A program made the position numbers and the translations under genes. A DNA stretch of 44,872 bases from a virus: positions 1 through 44,872 of IMG/VR virus record IMGVR_UViG_3300030106_004152; one strand, written 5' to 3'. Position 1 is the stretch's first letter. The number at the start of each line of letters is the position of its first letter. Below are positions 36,901 to 43,045 of the stretch, piece by piece. The notes below the pieces were generated by a model, which saw only the letters and a program-made list of their open reading frames with translations, was not told where the DNA came from and ran no database searches.

Positions 36901-38775
36901 AAAAAAACTTTAGTAGATCACGTTAATAATAATTCTAAGCTACTTAATTATGCTGAAACACTAAGTGCTATAAGTAGATTAAATGAGGGTTATATAAAAC
37001 CAAGTGAATATTGGGAGATAGAAAATATAGCCAGTGATTTAAATACTATAACTAGAGGACAAACTAGATCTGGATTTCTAGCAGATTGGATAGCAAATAA
37101 AAATATAATATTCTCTAAAGAGAATTTAAACAAAATACAATCTATACATGGAAAGTGGTATAGAGAATCATTAGAAAATATGCTTTATAGAATGGAGACC
37201 GGGACTAACAGAATGACAGGTACAGATGGTGTCTCTAAAGAGTGGACGGATTGGATAAATGGATCAGTTGGAGCAACAATGTTCTTAAATATGAGATCTG
37301 CAATACTACAAACTATATCAACAGTTAACTTCACAAACTGGGCTGAAAATAATCCAATAGCTCAAGCAAGAGCATTTGCTAATCAACCTCAGTATTGGAA
37401 AGACTTTGCATTCATAATAAACTCCCCAATGTTAAGACAAAGGAGAGCAGGTTTAGAAATAGATGTATCAGCTAGTGAGTTAGCAAATATATTTGAAACT
37501 AGCGGGAAAAATCCCAAAGCTGTATTGAGATATATCTTACAAAAAGGATTTTTACCAACTAGAATTGCAGATAGTTTTGCAATAGCACTAGGTGGAGCTC
37601 CTTATTATAGGAATAGATTAAACATGTATATGAAGCGTGGTTTATCTAAGGCAGAAGCTAAAGAAAGAGCGTGGTTAGATTTTCAGGAATTAGCAGAACA
37701 AACACAGCAGTCATCTAGACCAGATTTAATATCGCAGCAACAAGCTGGTCCAATGGGTAGAATAATACTAGCTTGGCAAAATACGCCAATGCAAATGACT
37801 AGATTAATGAAGAAAGCTTTGTCCGACTTGGTTAATCGTAGAGGAAGTGATAAACAAAATATATCTAGAATATTATATTATGGGTCAATACAGAATCTAT
37901 GGTTTTATGCTCTTCAATCTGGGTTAGGTTGGTTAATGTTTGGTAGTGATCAAGAGGAGATGATAAAGAAAAAAGAACTACAAGTTTTAAATGGCTCATT
38001 CGATACGGTGCTTAGAGGTACGGGTGTTTATGGTGCGGCTGTATCAACTATTAAAAATACGTATTTAAAGTATAGAGCTGAAAAAAATAAACCTAGATGG
38101 AAAAGAGATCAAGCCAACACTATAATAGAGGCAATAAATCTTTCTCCACCAATCGGTGCTAAAGCTAGAAAAGTGTATTCAGCTATATCATCTTATGATA
38201 AGTTCGACGCTAAGGGTGTTAGTAAGGAAATTGGGTTAAGAATAGAAAATCCAGAACTATACGCTACAGCAAACTTTATTGAAGCTGCCACAAACTTCCC
38301 TATGGCTAGGATCGTTAACAAGGCTAATAATTTAGAAGAGTTAGTTACTGGTAATCACGAGTGGTGGCAAAGAGCAGCCATGCTTGGTGGATGGAGTAGA
38401 TGGAACGTGGGGGCTAAAGATGAGGAGTTAGAAGCAGCAAAGGATGCTGCTTATGAAAAAGGGAAAGAACGAAAAAAGCAAGAACGAGAAGAAGAAAAAA
38501 TCAAAAAGAAAAAAGAAGAAGAAGCTGAAAAGAAAAGAAAAGGTATTAAAACAGTTAGATGTTCTGGAAAAAATTCATCAGGCAAGCGATGTAGTTTAAC
38601 AACGGAAACAACAGCTAAAACATGGAAGTGTTTTCATCATGCAGCTTTTAAAGATGGTATGGATAGAGACGGTGATGGTATAAAAGAATATAGATGTACA
38701 GCCACTAAGTCTAATGGTCAAAGATGTAAGAATAAAACTGAGAATAAAAACAAGAGATGTTATGCTCATCAATAA
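27943..38775 (+). CDS. Giant multi-domain virion protein (probable ejected polyvalent protein)
   Basis: A 3610-residue single chain. In order: a short N-terminal beta segment; a Ca-loop-like DTNGDGKPD (380-388); hydrophobic patches (about 785-985); a coiled coil (about 1085-1145); a metallopeptidase motif HEITH (1383-1387) with Glu 1479/1480 as possible third ligand; long helical regions; a PD-(D/E)XK nuclease motif (E2171, D2199, E2212, K2214); a HAD phosphatase (D2480/D2482, T2758, K2795 or K2797, D2814/D2815) split by a P-loop kinase (2514-2521 GGAGSGKG, D2540, D2595); a hydrophobic and amphipathic region (about 3100-3370); a Lys/Glu helix; and two Cys3His zinc modules (3540-3610). Such proteins are packed in the virion and injected with DNA to disarm or repair the cell. 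Domain calls are by motif. Confidence 0.75.
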   Translation: MKRYQFKLNGEIVYKNVSSENEEAFFNKYGKYNPTLTTDEPGKSQGTSLSQNNQQKNTESILEDGSLGSPGSKPSYTVGKESVTRDKIKELLNDKDFIKKIMEVPGNTINVSNDDEIQELMNSAVSSYKVEKQKQQEGLKNKSFLKDHGIAPFPFQDKSISDVQSTLKNWWQGKGEFEKKTPNTYDLPLSEQFKQLNITGSDLKRSSEEAVNNKFGLGLNNEQTFVETLNEIYKDQPVKFDQAVVGNDAVKVSIGNDELGFDDGYVFQLTHQSGDLVETNFMEYGIDETIAQDIVNHINYKTDDEFATKLNSTLLDAFTENQDLASYASSPEAMQKFCNQLDLYQGITEKNRINNAKLWQPISMVTGKEYVNMDGSLAIDTNGDGKPDTNFSYNYLWQNRNRLSNLIEAGEVGEIEKRQIIKHGNLDEIDKHIRRNNVAYFDIEDQELKKLGTLIELAKAGKTVDGDGNKIDIDSDAASELLKELQGKKDKIIKENNYVDFYDKETGKFIGLNKINWIRNPENSAEMIKVDDEGNIIPGETRPATKSDDEQLIQSLADGEGNETNMTDEEWLIDLRRKEYFRMLYLSKLAHDNIDEVKYHMRWWQEIGGALIDPNNNSMDNDERQLARAWGEGGSEDIFDLGGYSGANLGSMLMNAGVMGGTPNYNPENLLDRDEFTKLVGGSDIAKRFNESLENFRAYSKALDLNVNPLEADIEPYHHTLLNGLSQAWTGENLVGGSEFSKSQIADNIEHNLKPYYDIEPIRNNSYYGRGDTGWAAARSLADLSTNTVTNLTPLLAEIAIFKKLGGLKSLNRIAHSGVRKTLPTVRGINKSFTGYSNSRVYEGLMHKVVVPMMVTPIEWGMSEYGGEALMGDGSGLWDGHTMHYNKETGRMEFKPLFAMTMGAAGGVFNVGSKAFHRKYIESGAKAWINGPVYNVVANNIPLKINTGKVGAAGRTAAITGGEMLGQGLTASSLLTIASAVEQVHKDYENGIFPWTDVDPDSPEGKKRWEEWKQITNFEHFVATTIGFSALGAPKVLPKVKKTFEQEAAKITTDNVITLGYKNKLSLKDEQRREDNGWETEDITNAKKKKISESKKIIKNAQKKIEQLQGERKLTPGGKQEIQDLNKTIEKEKANINSYNVAAKGLHNRNNVIAMQKGLKSQRKYQEYLQKTYEEGLDMLSGEKTAAGLDRISKMGYDDFERFLVENGIAGKDAETHYRVMFDAIKVAGDMAKNVYKLEGKEYDRWMMDNHRLVQNQLQQMMLGNQSRENPGNKSHVDIQLKKLKERQKQLQENMDLSLSKYNKKFAKESKNYNAYLKKVIESSFKDKRYVEIPSTLDFKKQVEEDGGTWEEAMNAYISADGKRIFIDGERALKNKSLTDGIHEITHMLLFDYLKETVTRDGRKERVISERGKAVIDYMLDQLKPEERQMVEDLVELNYKYDVVDIRPDGKLVYRAKDGKSTTTKKSKAKVNEERDYYEEYVTKLAELVRKGKIKPSVDLSQRVGKALFPVIRFFNKNAYKFDLNQADSKKAGEDLLKFVDWMGTRGLDKNVLDVGGVGSVEGKSNITKNRDINNMVPNLKTGSPEIVKTNTNISNAVIERAKQKFGKNWREVLTSDTAENKAKQKEFVKETTDLRNDIVDNNINVARYMANHPKYGGKGKFNTQLSKEGLVSPEEFFNSFRKELVELSNTWNPAKNPEIGAYLFDIIKYRYPGIMETLKGGRIADVTRSITTEDGREISIESIDNYERFESQNILEVEARKREAGRIQEEYGGYIEMSKLRNEIGIEDVHKAEIFRKVQMDLMSVSTKSPLDISQKDFLKSLNEATKWTHYDLLSEVLTPLKMEKYRKIILESIPISQLRDMQKHLPQGQVFVEALKHPTKSKWSSEREIEEFMGIHGKTEYNPTGKNLLPEMKKLYDSFSRVPKDQRTNMPEYIEYKKKIKSGFPNVWRRRNVDSNVWSTWLQSKYLGKRQKVERSGTKGNNRENVLRKLSTSLTKDVIPELLADKSFIDRYMTSKGLEGQIEAKALIDQFVNKIDRNQGLQFKKDVEGMITEAQRKKLEKDRISMELTQAGAQSIKRMYDLVNKIAEVGLHNVYDLKTKSGEKLKLEDGVELTAEMKKQFKNLENSEAKFVFEELVLKDKVFNHEGNIKVKEILQGVDAGRKRSIGFEQFIIDRFKEINGLKLLTEKQTEKGDLPDVHGELFGKMFNVEVKMPNARLGSFTGGVDIRNNKMLPVTTLNFNKVRDRAQVEELLKDALKGWKEIGKYYKKLSKFPGISKRDKTLLSNFNKHNSPIPEWAFKSALEAGLYNQARSTGVFTERLIEDMYRYKKHPSNYMLWLGRGLLHLGRNTHGLNTTKLTGEFYGSWGHSKSSISGETTKHEAFVTKENPLGKIDANGLVSTSLRFIPTAKQITSKNSKIDITSKQGIENFNKSIKEAEAIRQQSAAKQKQKITASKAVENIRNYIEARNKKRGMSTFDFDDTLAFTKSGVRVTTPNPSGLPRPGRKVIFLAGGAGSGKGNVVSKLNLEKLGMKIVNQDISLEWLKKNSGLPEDMRDLTKAQKSTLGKLSAQARGIAKRKMMKFQGKGDGVVIDGTGGSVKSMEKLVKEFADKGYDVSMLFVDTSLDVALARNRARKERSLLDFIVEKNHKAVQENKPVFKEMFGERFMEINTDKLKMTDPMPKELTVKIDDFIKSYEKTRIDAEEFALRGEEILKRGGEFDFSEFNKVVEGTEGPYLQKAIERAKKYGTKDMFVLTARPMESAIAIQQFLKSQGLNIPIENITGLANSSGNAKAKWMLEKFAEGYNDMYFVDDAMPNVKAVKKVLDQLDIKSNVVQAKIQKNKDLSLEINKMLSRQSSIDFNRKISLAEARLLGKGKGKFDYFVPPSAEDFQGLLYKLLGRGKQGEADMKFFKENLLDPFAIGIRDLTITKQKMADEYSALRKKSKDIDLSKNVEGTPFNNNHAVRVFLWEKAGFEIPNISEAQKKTLVDHVNNNSKLLNYAETLSAISRLNEGYIKPSEYWEIENIASDLNTITRGQTRSGFLADWIANKNIIFSKENLNKIQSIHGKWYRESLENMLYRMETGTNRMTGTDGVSKEWTDWINGSVGATMFLNMRSAILQTISTVNFTNWAENNPIAQARAFANQPQYWKDFAFIINSPMLRQRRAGLEIDVSASELANIFETSGKNPKAVLRYILQKGFLPTRIADSFAIALGGAPYYRNRLNMYMKRGLSKAEAKERAWLDFQELAEQTQQSSRPDLISQQQAGPMGRIILAWQNTPMQMTRLMKKALSDLVNRRGSDKQNISRILYYGSIQNLWFYALQSGLGWLMFGSDQEEMIKKKELQVLNGSFDTVLRGTGVYGAAVSTIKNTYLKYRAEKNKPRWKRDQANTIIEAINLSPPIGAKARKVYSAISSYDKFDAKGVSKEIGLRIENPELYATANFIEAATNFPMARIVNKANNLEELVTGNHEWWQRAAMLGGWSRWNVGAKDEELEAAKDAAYEKGKERKKQEREEEKIKKKKEEEAEKKRKGIKTVRCSGKNSSGKRCSLTTETTAKTWKCFHHAAFKDGMDRDGDGIKEYRCTATKSNGQRCKNKTENKNKRCYAHQ
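34435..34770 (+). other. PD-(D/E)XK nuclease-like domain within the giant protein
   Basis: Residues about 2165-2276. Helix GFEQFIIDRFKEI carries E2171. A turn follows with D2199 (in PDVHGELFG), then strand FNVEVKM with E2212-V-K2214. This E...D...ExK order is the classical active site of the restriction-enzyme/resolvase-like fold. It would cut DNA (or RNA) using Mg2+. Confidence 0.6.
35368..36465 (+). other. HAD phosphatase with nested P-loop kinase within the giant protein
   Basis: HAD motif I (FDFDDTLA, D2480 and D2482) is followed within 40 residues by Walker A (GGAGSGKG, 2514-2521), NQD (D2540), VVIDGTGG (D2595) and an Arg-rich lid (ALARNRARKERS). Only then do HAD motifs II (VLTARP, T2758), III (GNAKAKW) and IV (YFVDDA, D2814) come. 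The kinase is thus inserted where HAD enzymes carry a cap. The pair resembles polynucleotide kinase/phosphatase chemistry. Confidence 0.65.
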
Positions 38776-38778
38776 ATG

Positions 38779-38793
38779 TGTAATAATAATAGT
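38779..38793 (+). promoter_or_regulatory. Shortened copy of the intergenic motif before the fibre block
   Basis: TGTAATAATAATAGT keeps the TGTAA start and ATAGT end of the copies at 14483 and 25103, with a shorter middle. It lies in the 37-base gap between the giant gene and the 59-aa gene, 19 bases before the latter's start. Weak alone; notable because the gap positions agree. Confidence 0.25.
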
Positions 38794-38812
38794 ATAACAA
38801 AAAATTTAAAAT

Positions 38813-38992
38813 ATGATAAATTGGATTAATTCCTGGAAAGCAGGTAATAAAAAAGATAGATATGAATTAGCATTGAGAATAAGTACCTTAACGGTATTTG
38901 AATTAATGTTTTGTCCGTGTTGGGAATGTAAGAATAAAGGTAAATGTGCGAGATTTAGATTTATGATTTTAAACTTTGGATTTGAAATATAA
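38813..38992 (+). CDS. Small Cys-cluster protein (59 aa)
   Basis: An ATG at 38813 opens a 59-codon frame ending in TAA at 38990-38992, three bases before the tail-fibre start. The protein begins MINWINSWKAGNKKDRYELA. It has a cluster FCPCWECKNKGKCARF (C34, C36, C39, C45) that could bind one zinc ion, and a hydrophobic end (FMILNFGFEI). The frame fills the gap neatly, has the usual A-rich leader and no other explanation, so it is probably real. Function unknown; a regulator or small virion protein is possible. Confidence 0.5.
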   Translation: MINWINSWKAGNKKDRYELALRISTLTVFELMFCPCWECKNKGKCARFRFMILNFGFEI

Positions 38993-38995
38993 AAT

Positions 38996-40858
38996 ATGAA
39001 ATGGATAGGCCAGCATATATGGGATTTTATATCTAGGTTTCGTTCTAAGGTTTACCTTGAGGATGTTGCTAATGCTGGATCTGATACAGATGCTTTTTTA
39101 GTAAAGAAAGCGGACGGTGAGATTGCTATAAGAACCGGTGCAGAAGTATTATCTGATATTGGTGCGTCAGCTGAATCTTCTGATTTAGAAATAAGTAATG
39201 CTAGTGACAATAGAGTTGTAACATCTAGTGGTGGAACAGATTTAAACGCTGAAGCTAATCTAACCTTTGATGGAACCGCTTTGACCTCTCAAGCTGTAAC
39301 AAATACATTTACTCACTCTACAACTGGGCAGATTGAAATAATTAATACAGGTAATAACACTACATCGGGACTTTTAAAATTAACAAATAATAGAGGACAA
39401 GTTGGTGTTGACGGAGACACTGTTGGTAAAATCCAGTTTAGAGGAAATGATGATGATGGAGGAAGTGGTAACATGACTCAATATGCTGAAATTGAAGTTG
39501 AATCCTCTGAAACCGCAAATAGTTCTGAAAGAGGTAGAGTCTATGTTAAAGTTGCGTCCCCAACGGAGCGAGCAGCATTAGATCTACACGCGTCGGCTGA
39601 TAATGTTATAAACGCGGGTATTGGTTATGGTGCAACATCAACAACAACAATAGCTGGAACGTTAACTATGGGTAGTACTAGTGCTATAGACAATAATGGT
39701 ATAATACAGGTTGCTAGTCAACCACAAATAACAACTCTAGGTGGTGTTTTCACTGGATCAGCTAATCAATTACTCACTGATGATGGGGATGGAACGGTAA
39801 CATCTGAGAGTAATTTAACTTGGGATGGTGACGATTTTAAAATAGTTTCAGCGACAACACTTAAACCAGTTTTAACATTAGAATCAACTATTCTATCTAA
39901 CAAACCACCTAAATTTAGTTTTTACAAAAATAGAACTGGTACAGACGGTGATTTTATAGGGGAGATATCTTGGGATGGTAAAGATGCTTCTAATAATGAT
40001 GAAGCATACAGTGCCATAAGCGTGAGAATTGAAGAAGCTACCCACACTGATGAAGCCGCAAGAGCTAATTGGAGTTTAATGACTAGCAATGGTAGTAGTG
40101 CGATACAAAGAAATTTTATTTCAGGACTTGGTAGTGCTAGTGCTAACACTGTTAATGTTACAATAGGATATGGAACAGCGTCAGAAACTACAATAGCTGG
40201 AAAACTGGATGTAGAAGCTGCAATTGATGTTAATAACGATGGTTATATTACCTGGATAAATGCCGGGGGTCATAGTACAAGAATGAATGGCTACCATGGA
40301 ACAACAAGTCGAACATTACAACTTCCTGATGAGACCGGGGTTCTTGCGGTAAGTGAGAGCACTAAAGGTAAACAATACTGGCATCATACTTTTGGTGGAT
40401 ACAAAACCAATGTAAACAATACAACTGGTTATTATTTTCAATATAGAAATGGTAATGACGCTTGGAATAATTTTGACAGCTCAATTTCAAGTATATCGCA
40501 ATATGATTCTTACGCTGGGTTTTTAATTGCGCCAAGAGATGGTACAATAGAAAATGTTAAAATAGTTGGGTATACTTCACATAGTACTGGTGGTGGAGGT
40601 AGTGGTAATGAGTTTGCTTTTTATTTCAAAAAAGCTGCTTCATCTAGTGGCGCTAGTGCTGTCAGCCTTACCGACATGTTTAATACTAGTGATATAACCC
40701 CTAGTGCTACATCTAATAGAACATTCTCTCATACAGAGGATTTTTCATCTAGCAACTCTTTTAGCGAAGGTGATGTACTATATTGTTTTATAAGAAAAAC
40801 AGCTACAGCTGGTGTTACAAACTTTTATTTTACTTTAACAATAAGTGGGTATTGGTAA
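38996..40858 (+). CDS. Tail fibre / receptor-binding protein
   Basis: A 620-residue protein. The N-terminus MKWIGQHIWDFISRFRSKVY (1-20) is a pattern I associate with fibres of marine phages and probably docks to the tail. Next come linker strands (EVLSDIGASAESSDLEIS). Two similar beta domains follow at about 112-228 and 290-408; both end in IGYG-x5-TTIAG. The C-terminal 160 residues (from WHHTFGGYKTN, with a GGGGSG loop) form a beta sandwich that is the likely receptor-binding tip. Trp and Tyr are frequent at the tip. The next two genes are small beta proteins, probably fibre-associated. Confidence 0.7.
   Translation: MKWIGQHIWDFISRFRSKVYLEDVANAGSDTDAFLVKKADGEIAIRTGAEVLSDIGASAESSDLEISNASDNRVVTSSGGTDLNAEANLTFDGTALTSQAVTNTFTHSTTGQIEIINTGNNTTSGLLKLTNNRGQVGVDGDTVGKIQFRGNDDDGGSGNMTQYAEIEVESSETANSSERGRVYVKVASPTERAALDLHASADNVINAGIGYGATSTTTIAGTLTMGSTSAIDNNGIIQVASQPQITTLGGVFTGSANQLLTDDGDGTVTSESNLTWDGDDFKIVSATTLKPVLTLESTILSNKPPKFSFYKNRTGTDGDFIGEISWDGKDASNNDEAYSAISVRIEEATHTDEAARANWSLMTSNGSSAIQRNFISGLGSASANTVNVTIGYGTASETTIAGKLDVEAAIDVNNDGYITWINAGGHSTRMNGYHGTTSRTLQLPDETGVLAVSESTKGKQYWHHTFGGYKTNVNNTTGYYFQYRNGNDAWNNFDSSISSISQYDSYAGFLIAPRDGTIENVKIVGYTSHSTGGGGSGNEFAFYFKKAASSSGASAVSLTDMFNTSDITPSATSNRTFSHTEDFSSSNSFSEGDVLYCFIRKTATAGVTNFYFTLTISGYW
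39331..40220 (+). repeat. Tandem duplicated domain in the tail fibre
   Basis: Two related coding units (about 39331-39680 and 39865-40220) each end with IGYG, five to six residues, then TTIAG. The shared ATAGCTGG octamer lies at 39650 and 40193, 543 bases (181 codons) apart, in the same frame. The duplication is old: the protein pattern is kept better than the DNA. Confidence 0.5.
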
Positions 40859-40874
40859 TAAATAAATTAATATT

Positions 40875-41192
40875 ATGGCTATAACTAAATTTACAGACGA
40901 TAAAACAAACAATAAGTATGATGATGTTATCCCGTCTAACACAGATGACATGGACATTGAAAAGCTTTTTTTAAAAAAATTAGCAGACAAACTTGATGAG
41001 GGTTTAGATAAAACAAATGAGCATATAAACAAAATTATAACAGTAGGCTCTAATACAACATTATCATTTGGAGACTTAACGTCCACAACAGTTAAAGGTG
41101 TTACAACGTACACCTTAGCTTTGACAGCTACTAGGGATTTTGGTGGTAAAGTGGGTAGTCAAACTAAATCAATAACATTAACGCTAACGTAA
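40875..41192 (+). CDS. Fibre-associated small protein
   Basis: A 105-residue protein. The N-terminal half is charged and helical (MDIEKLFLKKLADKLDEGLD). The C-terminal half is Thr/Val/Ser-rich beta (STTVKGVTTYTLALTATRDF) and ends KSITLTLT. This helix-then-strand form could be a trimeric coiled coil with a beta head, as in fibre accessory proteins. It is 16 bases after the tail fibre. No family recognised. Confidence 0.5.
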   Translation: MAITKFTDDKTNNKYDDVIPSNTDDMDIEKLFLKKLADKLDEGLDKTNEHINKIITVGSNTTLSFGDLTSTTVKGVTTYTLALTATRDFGGKVGSQTKSITLTLT

Positions 41193-41199
41193 TACAACT

Positions 41200-41499
41200 A
41201 TGTCAAGATACACAAACATAGCATCGGCAACCACAACCACCTTAATAGCTAAGGATGGTGTTAGAAATGGTGTTATTAGAAAATTAACGATAGTTAACCA
41301 CGATTTAACTGACGACTGTAGAATAACGCTATACTTAGATGATGGGGCTGGTAGCCCAACTATATACACTTTAACGGAAACAACAATACCACCGTTAGTA
41401 ACACTTGTTTTAGAAGATAATCTAACGTTTGATTCTTCAATGTATAGTTTAAAAATAACCACAAGTACAACAGCAGATTTAACCGTAATAATTAAATAA
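41200..41499 (+). CDS. Small beta-sandwich virion protein
   Basis: A 99-residue protein of alternating strands (NGVIRKLTIVNHD, CRITLYLDDGAG, YSLKITTSTTADLTVIIK). This pattern is typical of small phage surface proteins that fold as an Ig-like or jelly-roll sandwich. It has no signal peptide. It abuts the lysin-like gene: its TAA ends one base before the next ATG. It is probably part of the fibre or tail surface; the exact role is unknown. Confidence 0.5.
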   Translation: MSRYTNIASATTTTLIAKDGVRNGVIRKLTIVNHDLTDDCRITLYLDDGAGSPTIYTLTETTIPPLVTLVLEDNLTFDSSMYSLKITTSTTADLTVIIK

Positions 41500-41991
41500 A
41501 TGAATTTAGAAGTAATTAGATTTTCTAGTGGTACTGATAGTACCAATGGAATATTATTTGAAACCATCGAACAAGGTAATGATATAGATGGTAGTTTTAA
41601 ACAAAGAAAATTTTTAGCATACACATTAGAAGATGAACAACGAAATGAAAAAGTATATGGCGAGACGAGAATACCAAATGGAACCTACGAACTGGATCTT
41701 AGAAAAGTTGGTGGGTATCATGCAAAGTATTCAAAACGCTTTCCTCACATTCACATTGGGATGCTTCACGTTACTAATGTGCCTGGTTTTGAGTATATAC
41801 TTATACATTGTGGTAATACTGACGAGCATACAGCTGGTTGTCTCCTCGTTGGGGACTCGCAAGAAAACAACCAAATCACGAAGGACGGTTTTATAGGTAA
41901 ATCGACTCAAGCATATAAGAGAATATACCCACGTATAGCTGAAGCTATTGATTGTGGAGAAAAAGTAACAATAACATACAAAACTATATAA
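41500..41991 (+). CDS. DUF5675 family protein, probable cell-wall active enzyme
   Basis: A 163-residue protein matching the DUF5675 pattern: LAYTLEDEQRNEKVYGETRI, PNGTYELDLRKVGGYH, GMLHVTNVPGFEYILIHCGN and TAGCLLVGDS. His103 (IHCGN) and Cys114 (TAGC) are spaced like the His and Cys of L,D-transpeptidase (YkuD) active sites. It may therefore cut or rearrange peptidoglycan peptides, as a lysin or a virion enzyme. There is no signal peptide, so export would need the holin or another route. The stop shares one base with the next start (TAATG). Confidence 0.65.
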   Translation: MNLEVIRFSSGTDSTNGILFETIEQGNDIDGSFKQRKFLAYTLEDEQRNEKVYGETRIPNGTYELDLRKVGGYHAKYSKRFPHIHIGMLHVTNVPGFEYILIHCGNTDEHTAGCLLVGDSQENNQITKDGFIGKSTQAYKRIYPRIAEAIDCGEKVTITYKTI

Positions 41992-43043
41992 TGAAAAAAA
42001 TATTAATTTTATTTTTGCTTGTTAGTACTGTTTGTACTGGGCAAATAAAAGACTTCTTTAAATACTCAACGCTTTATACATCTATGACAGTGGGTACATC
42101 TTTTGTTGAAACAGAAGATTATATTGCTGTAGATAAAGGCTACGAAAACGTAACAGAAATTAACCCATATGATTATAATTTAACGATTGGCTTAAGAAAA
42201 ATAGCTCGAATGGATTATGAGTATAAGGTTAAAACGTGGTACTACGGAACTGAAGATGGAGTAAGTGACAACGTAACAATAGGTAATGCTATTGGTTGGG
42301 AATACTTACTTAACTATTCTTTTATTCGTGAACGTGGAGAAAAGTTTAATAATCAAAATTTTTGGTTAAGATATTTAGGTAATAGCTGTGTAACAAAACT
42401 ACAGTATACAGACAATCAAAGAGTTAACCTAAGGTTTGGCTCGTTTGACACTAGATTTAGATTAACAAAAGGTAATTGGGATTTTACTGTTGGTGCTGTA
42501 GCTAGAATACACCCTGTTTACGGTGTAACACCAATAGATGATTTTTGGATTCCAGGAGAAAATACTTTTCAAGACCTAGCAGAAGACTTTGGGTACGCGT
42601 CAGAACCTTGGATACAAGGATTTTACATCGACCAAAATTGGTATGATGTTAGTGGTGGAGACTCTCTCCTGATCGCTACCTCCAATGACGAGTTCTTCCA
42701 CCACTATTTTGGAGACGCAGTTGCACGATTTAACGAACGTGAACTAGAAAAGTTAGGATTACAAAGAGAGCTAAGTGCTGTTATAGGGTTAGCTTACTAT
42801 AAATATACACCTAAACTATGGTTACATGTTTGGGCTAATTGCTTGCCGCTACATTATGGTTTAGATGAATATTCATTTGAATATGGAGAAGAAAAATATG
42901 ACAATATCGAATGGGATGCTGGTATTGTATTTGGCTCAAGGATTACTAAATCACTTGGGATGTTTATTGAAGGGACTCATATGAAATACTGGGAAAAACC
43001 AGTATATGAAGTGAAGTTTGGTTTTAACTATTTAATATTTTAA
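41991..43043 (+). CDS. Secreted outer-membrane beta-barrel-like protein
   Basis: 350 residues from the ATG at 41991. A longer reading from 41952 would lie inside the previous gene and hide the signal peptide. The signal peptide is MKKILILFLLVSTVCTGQ, typical of Flavobacteria. The mature part is rich in alternating aromatic and polar strands (YNLTIGLRKIARMDYEYKVK, NFWLRYLGNS, WDFTVGAVARIHP) and ends in YEVKFGFNYLIF. A terminal Phe with alternating hydrophobics is the hallmark of barrel insertion by the BAM machinery. A phage-coded outer membrane protein could block superinfection or alter the host surface; this role is inferred. Confidence 0.6.
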   Translation: MKKILILFLLVSTVCTGQIKDFFKYSTLYTSMTVGTSFVETEDYIAVDKGYENVTEINPYDYNLTIGLRKIARMDYEYKVKTWYYGTEDGVSDNVTIGNAIGWEYLLNYSFIRERGEKFNNQNFWLRYLGNSCVTKLQYTDNQRVNLRFGSFDTRFRLTKGNWDFTVGAVARIHPVYGVTPIDDFWIPGENTFQDLAEDFGYASEPWIQGFYIDQNWYDVSGGDSLLIATSNDEFFHHYFGDAVARFNERELEKLGLQRELSAVIGLAYYKYTPKLWLHVWANCLPLHYGLDEYSFEYGEEKYDNIEWDAGIVFGSRITKSLGMFIEGTHMKYWEKPVYEVKFGFNYLIF

Positions 43044-43045
43044 TT

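Noticed and set aside
38660-38685. D-x-D-x-D-like sequence in the giant protein as a possible RNA polymerase active site (crAss-like phages eject an RNA polymerase)
   Set aside because: The Asp triplet (D-R-D-G-D) sits between zinc modules with no surrounding polymerase motif and reads better as a calcium-type loop. No other polymerase signature was seen in the giant proteins.
41952-41990. Longer start for the outer-membrane protein gene
   Set aside because: The extension lies inside the preceding gene, is polar, and would place the clear signal peptide internally. The ATG at 41991 overlaps the previous stop by one base, as elsewhere in the window.
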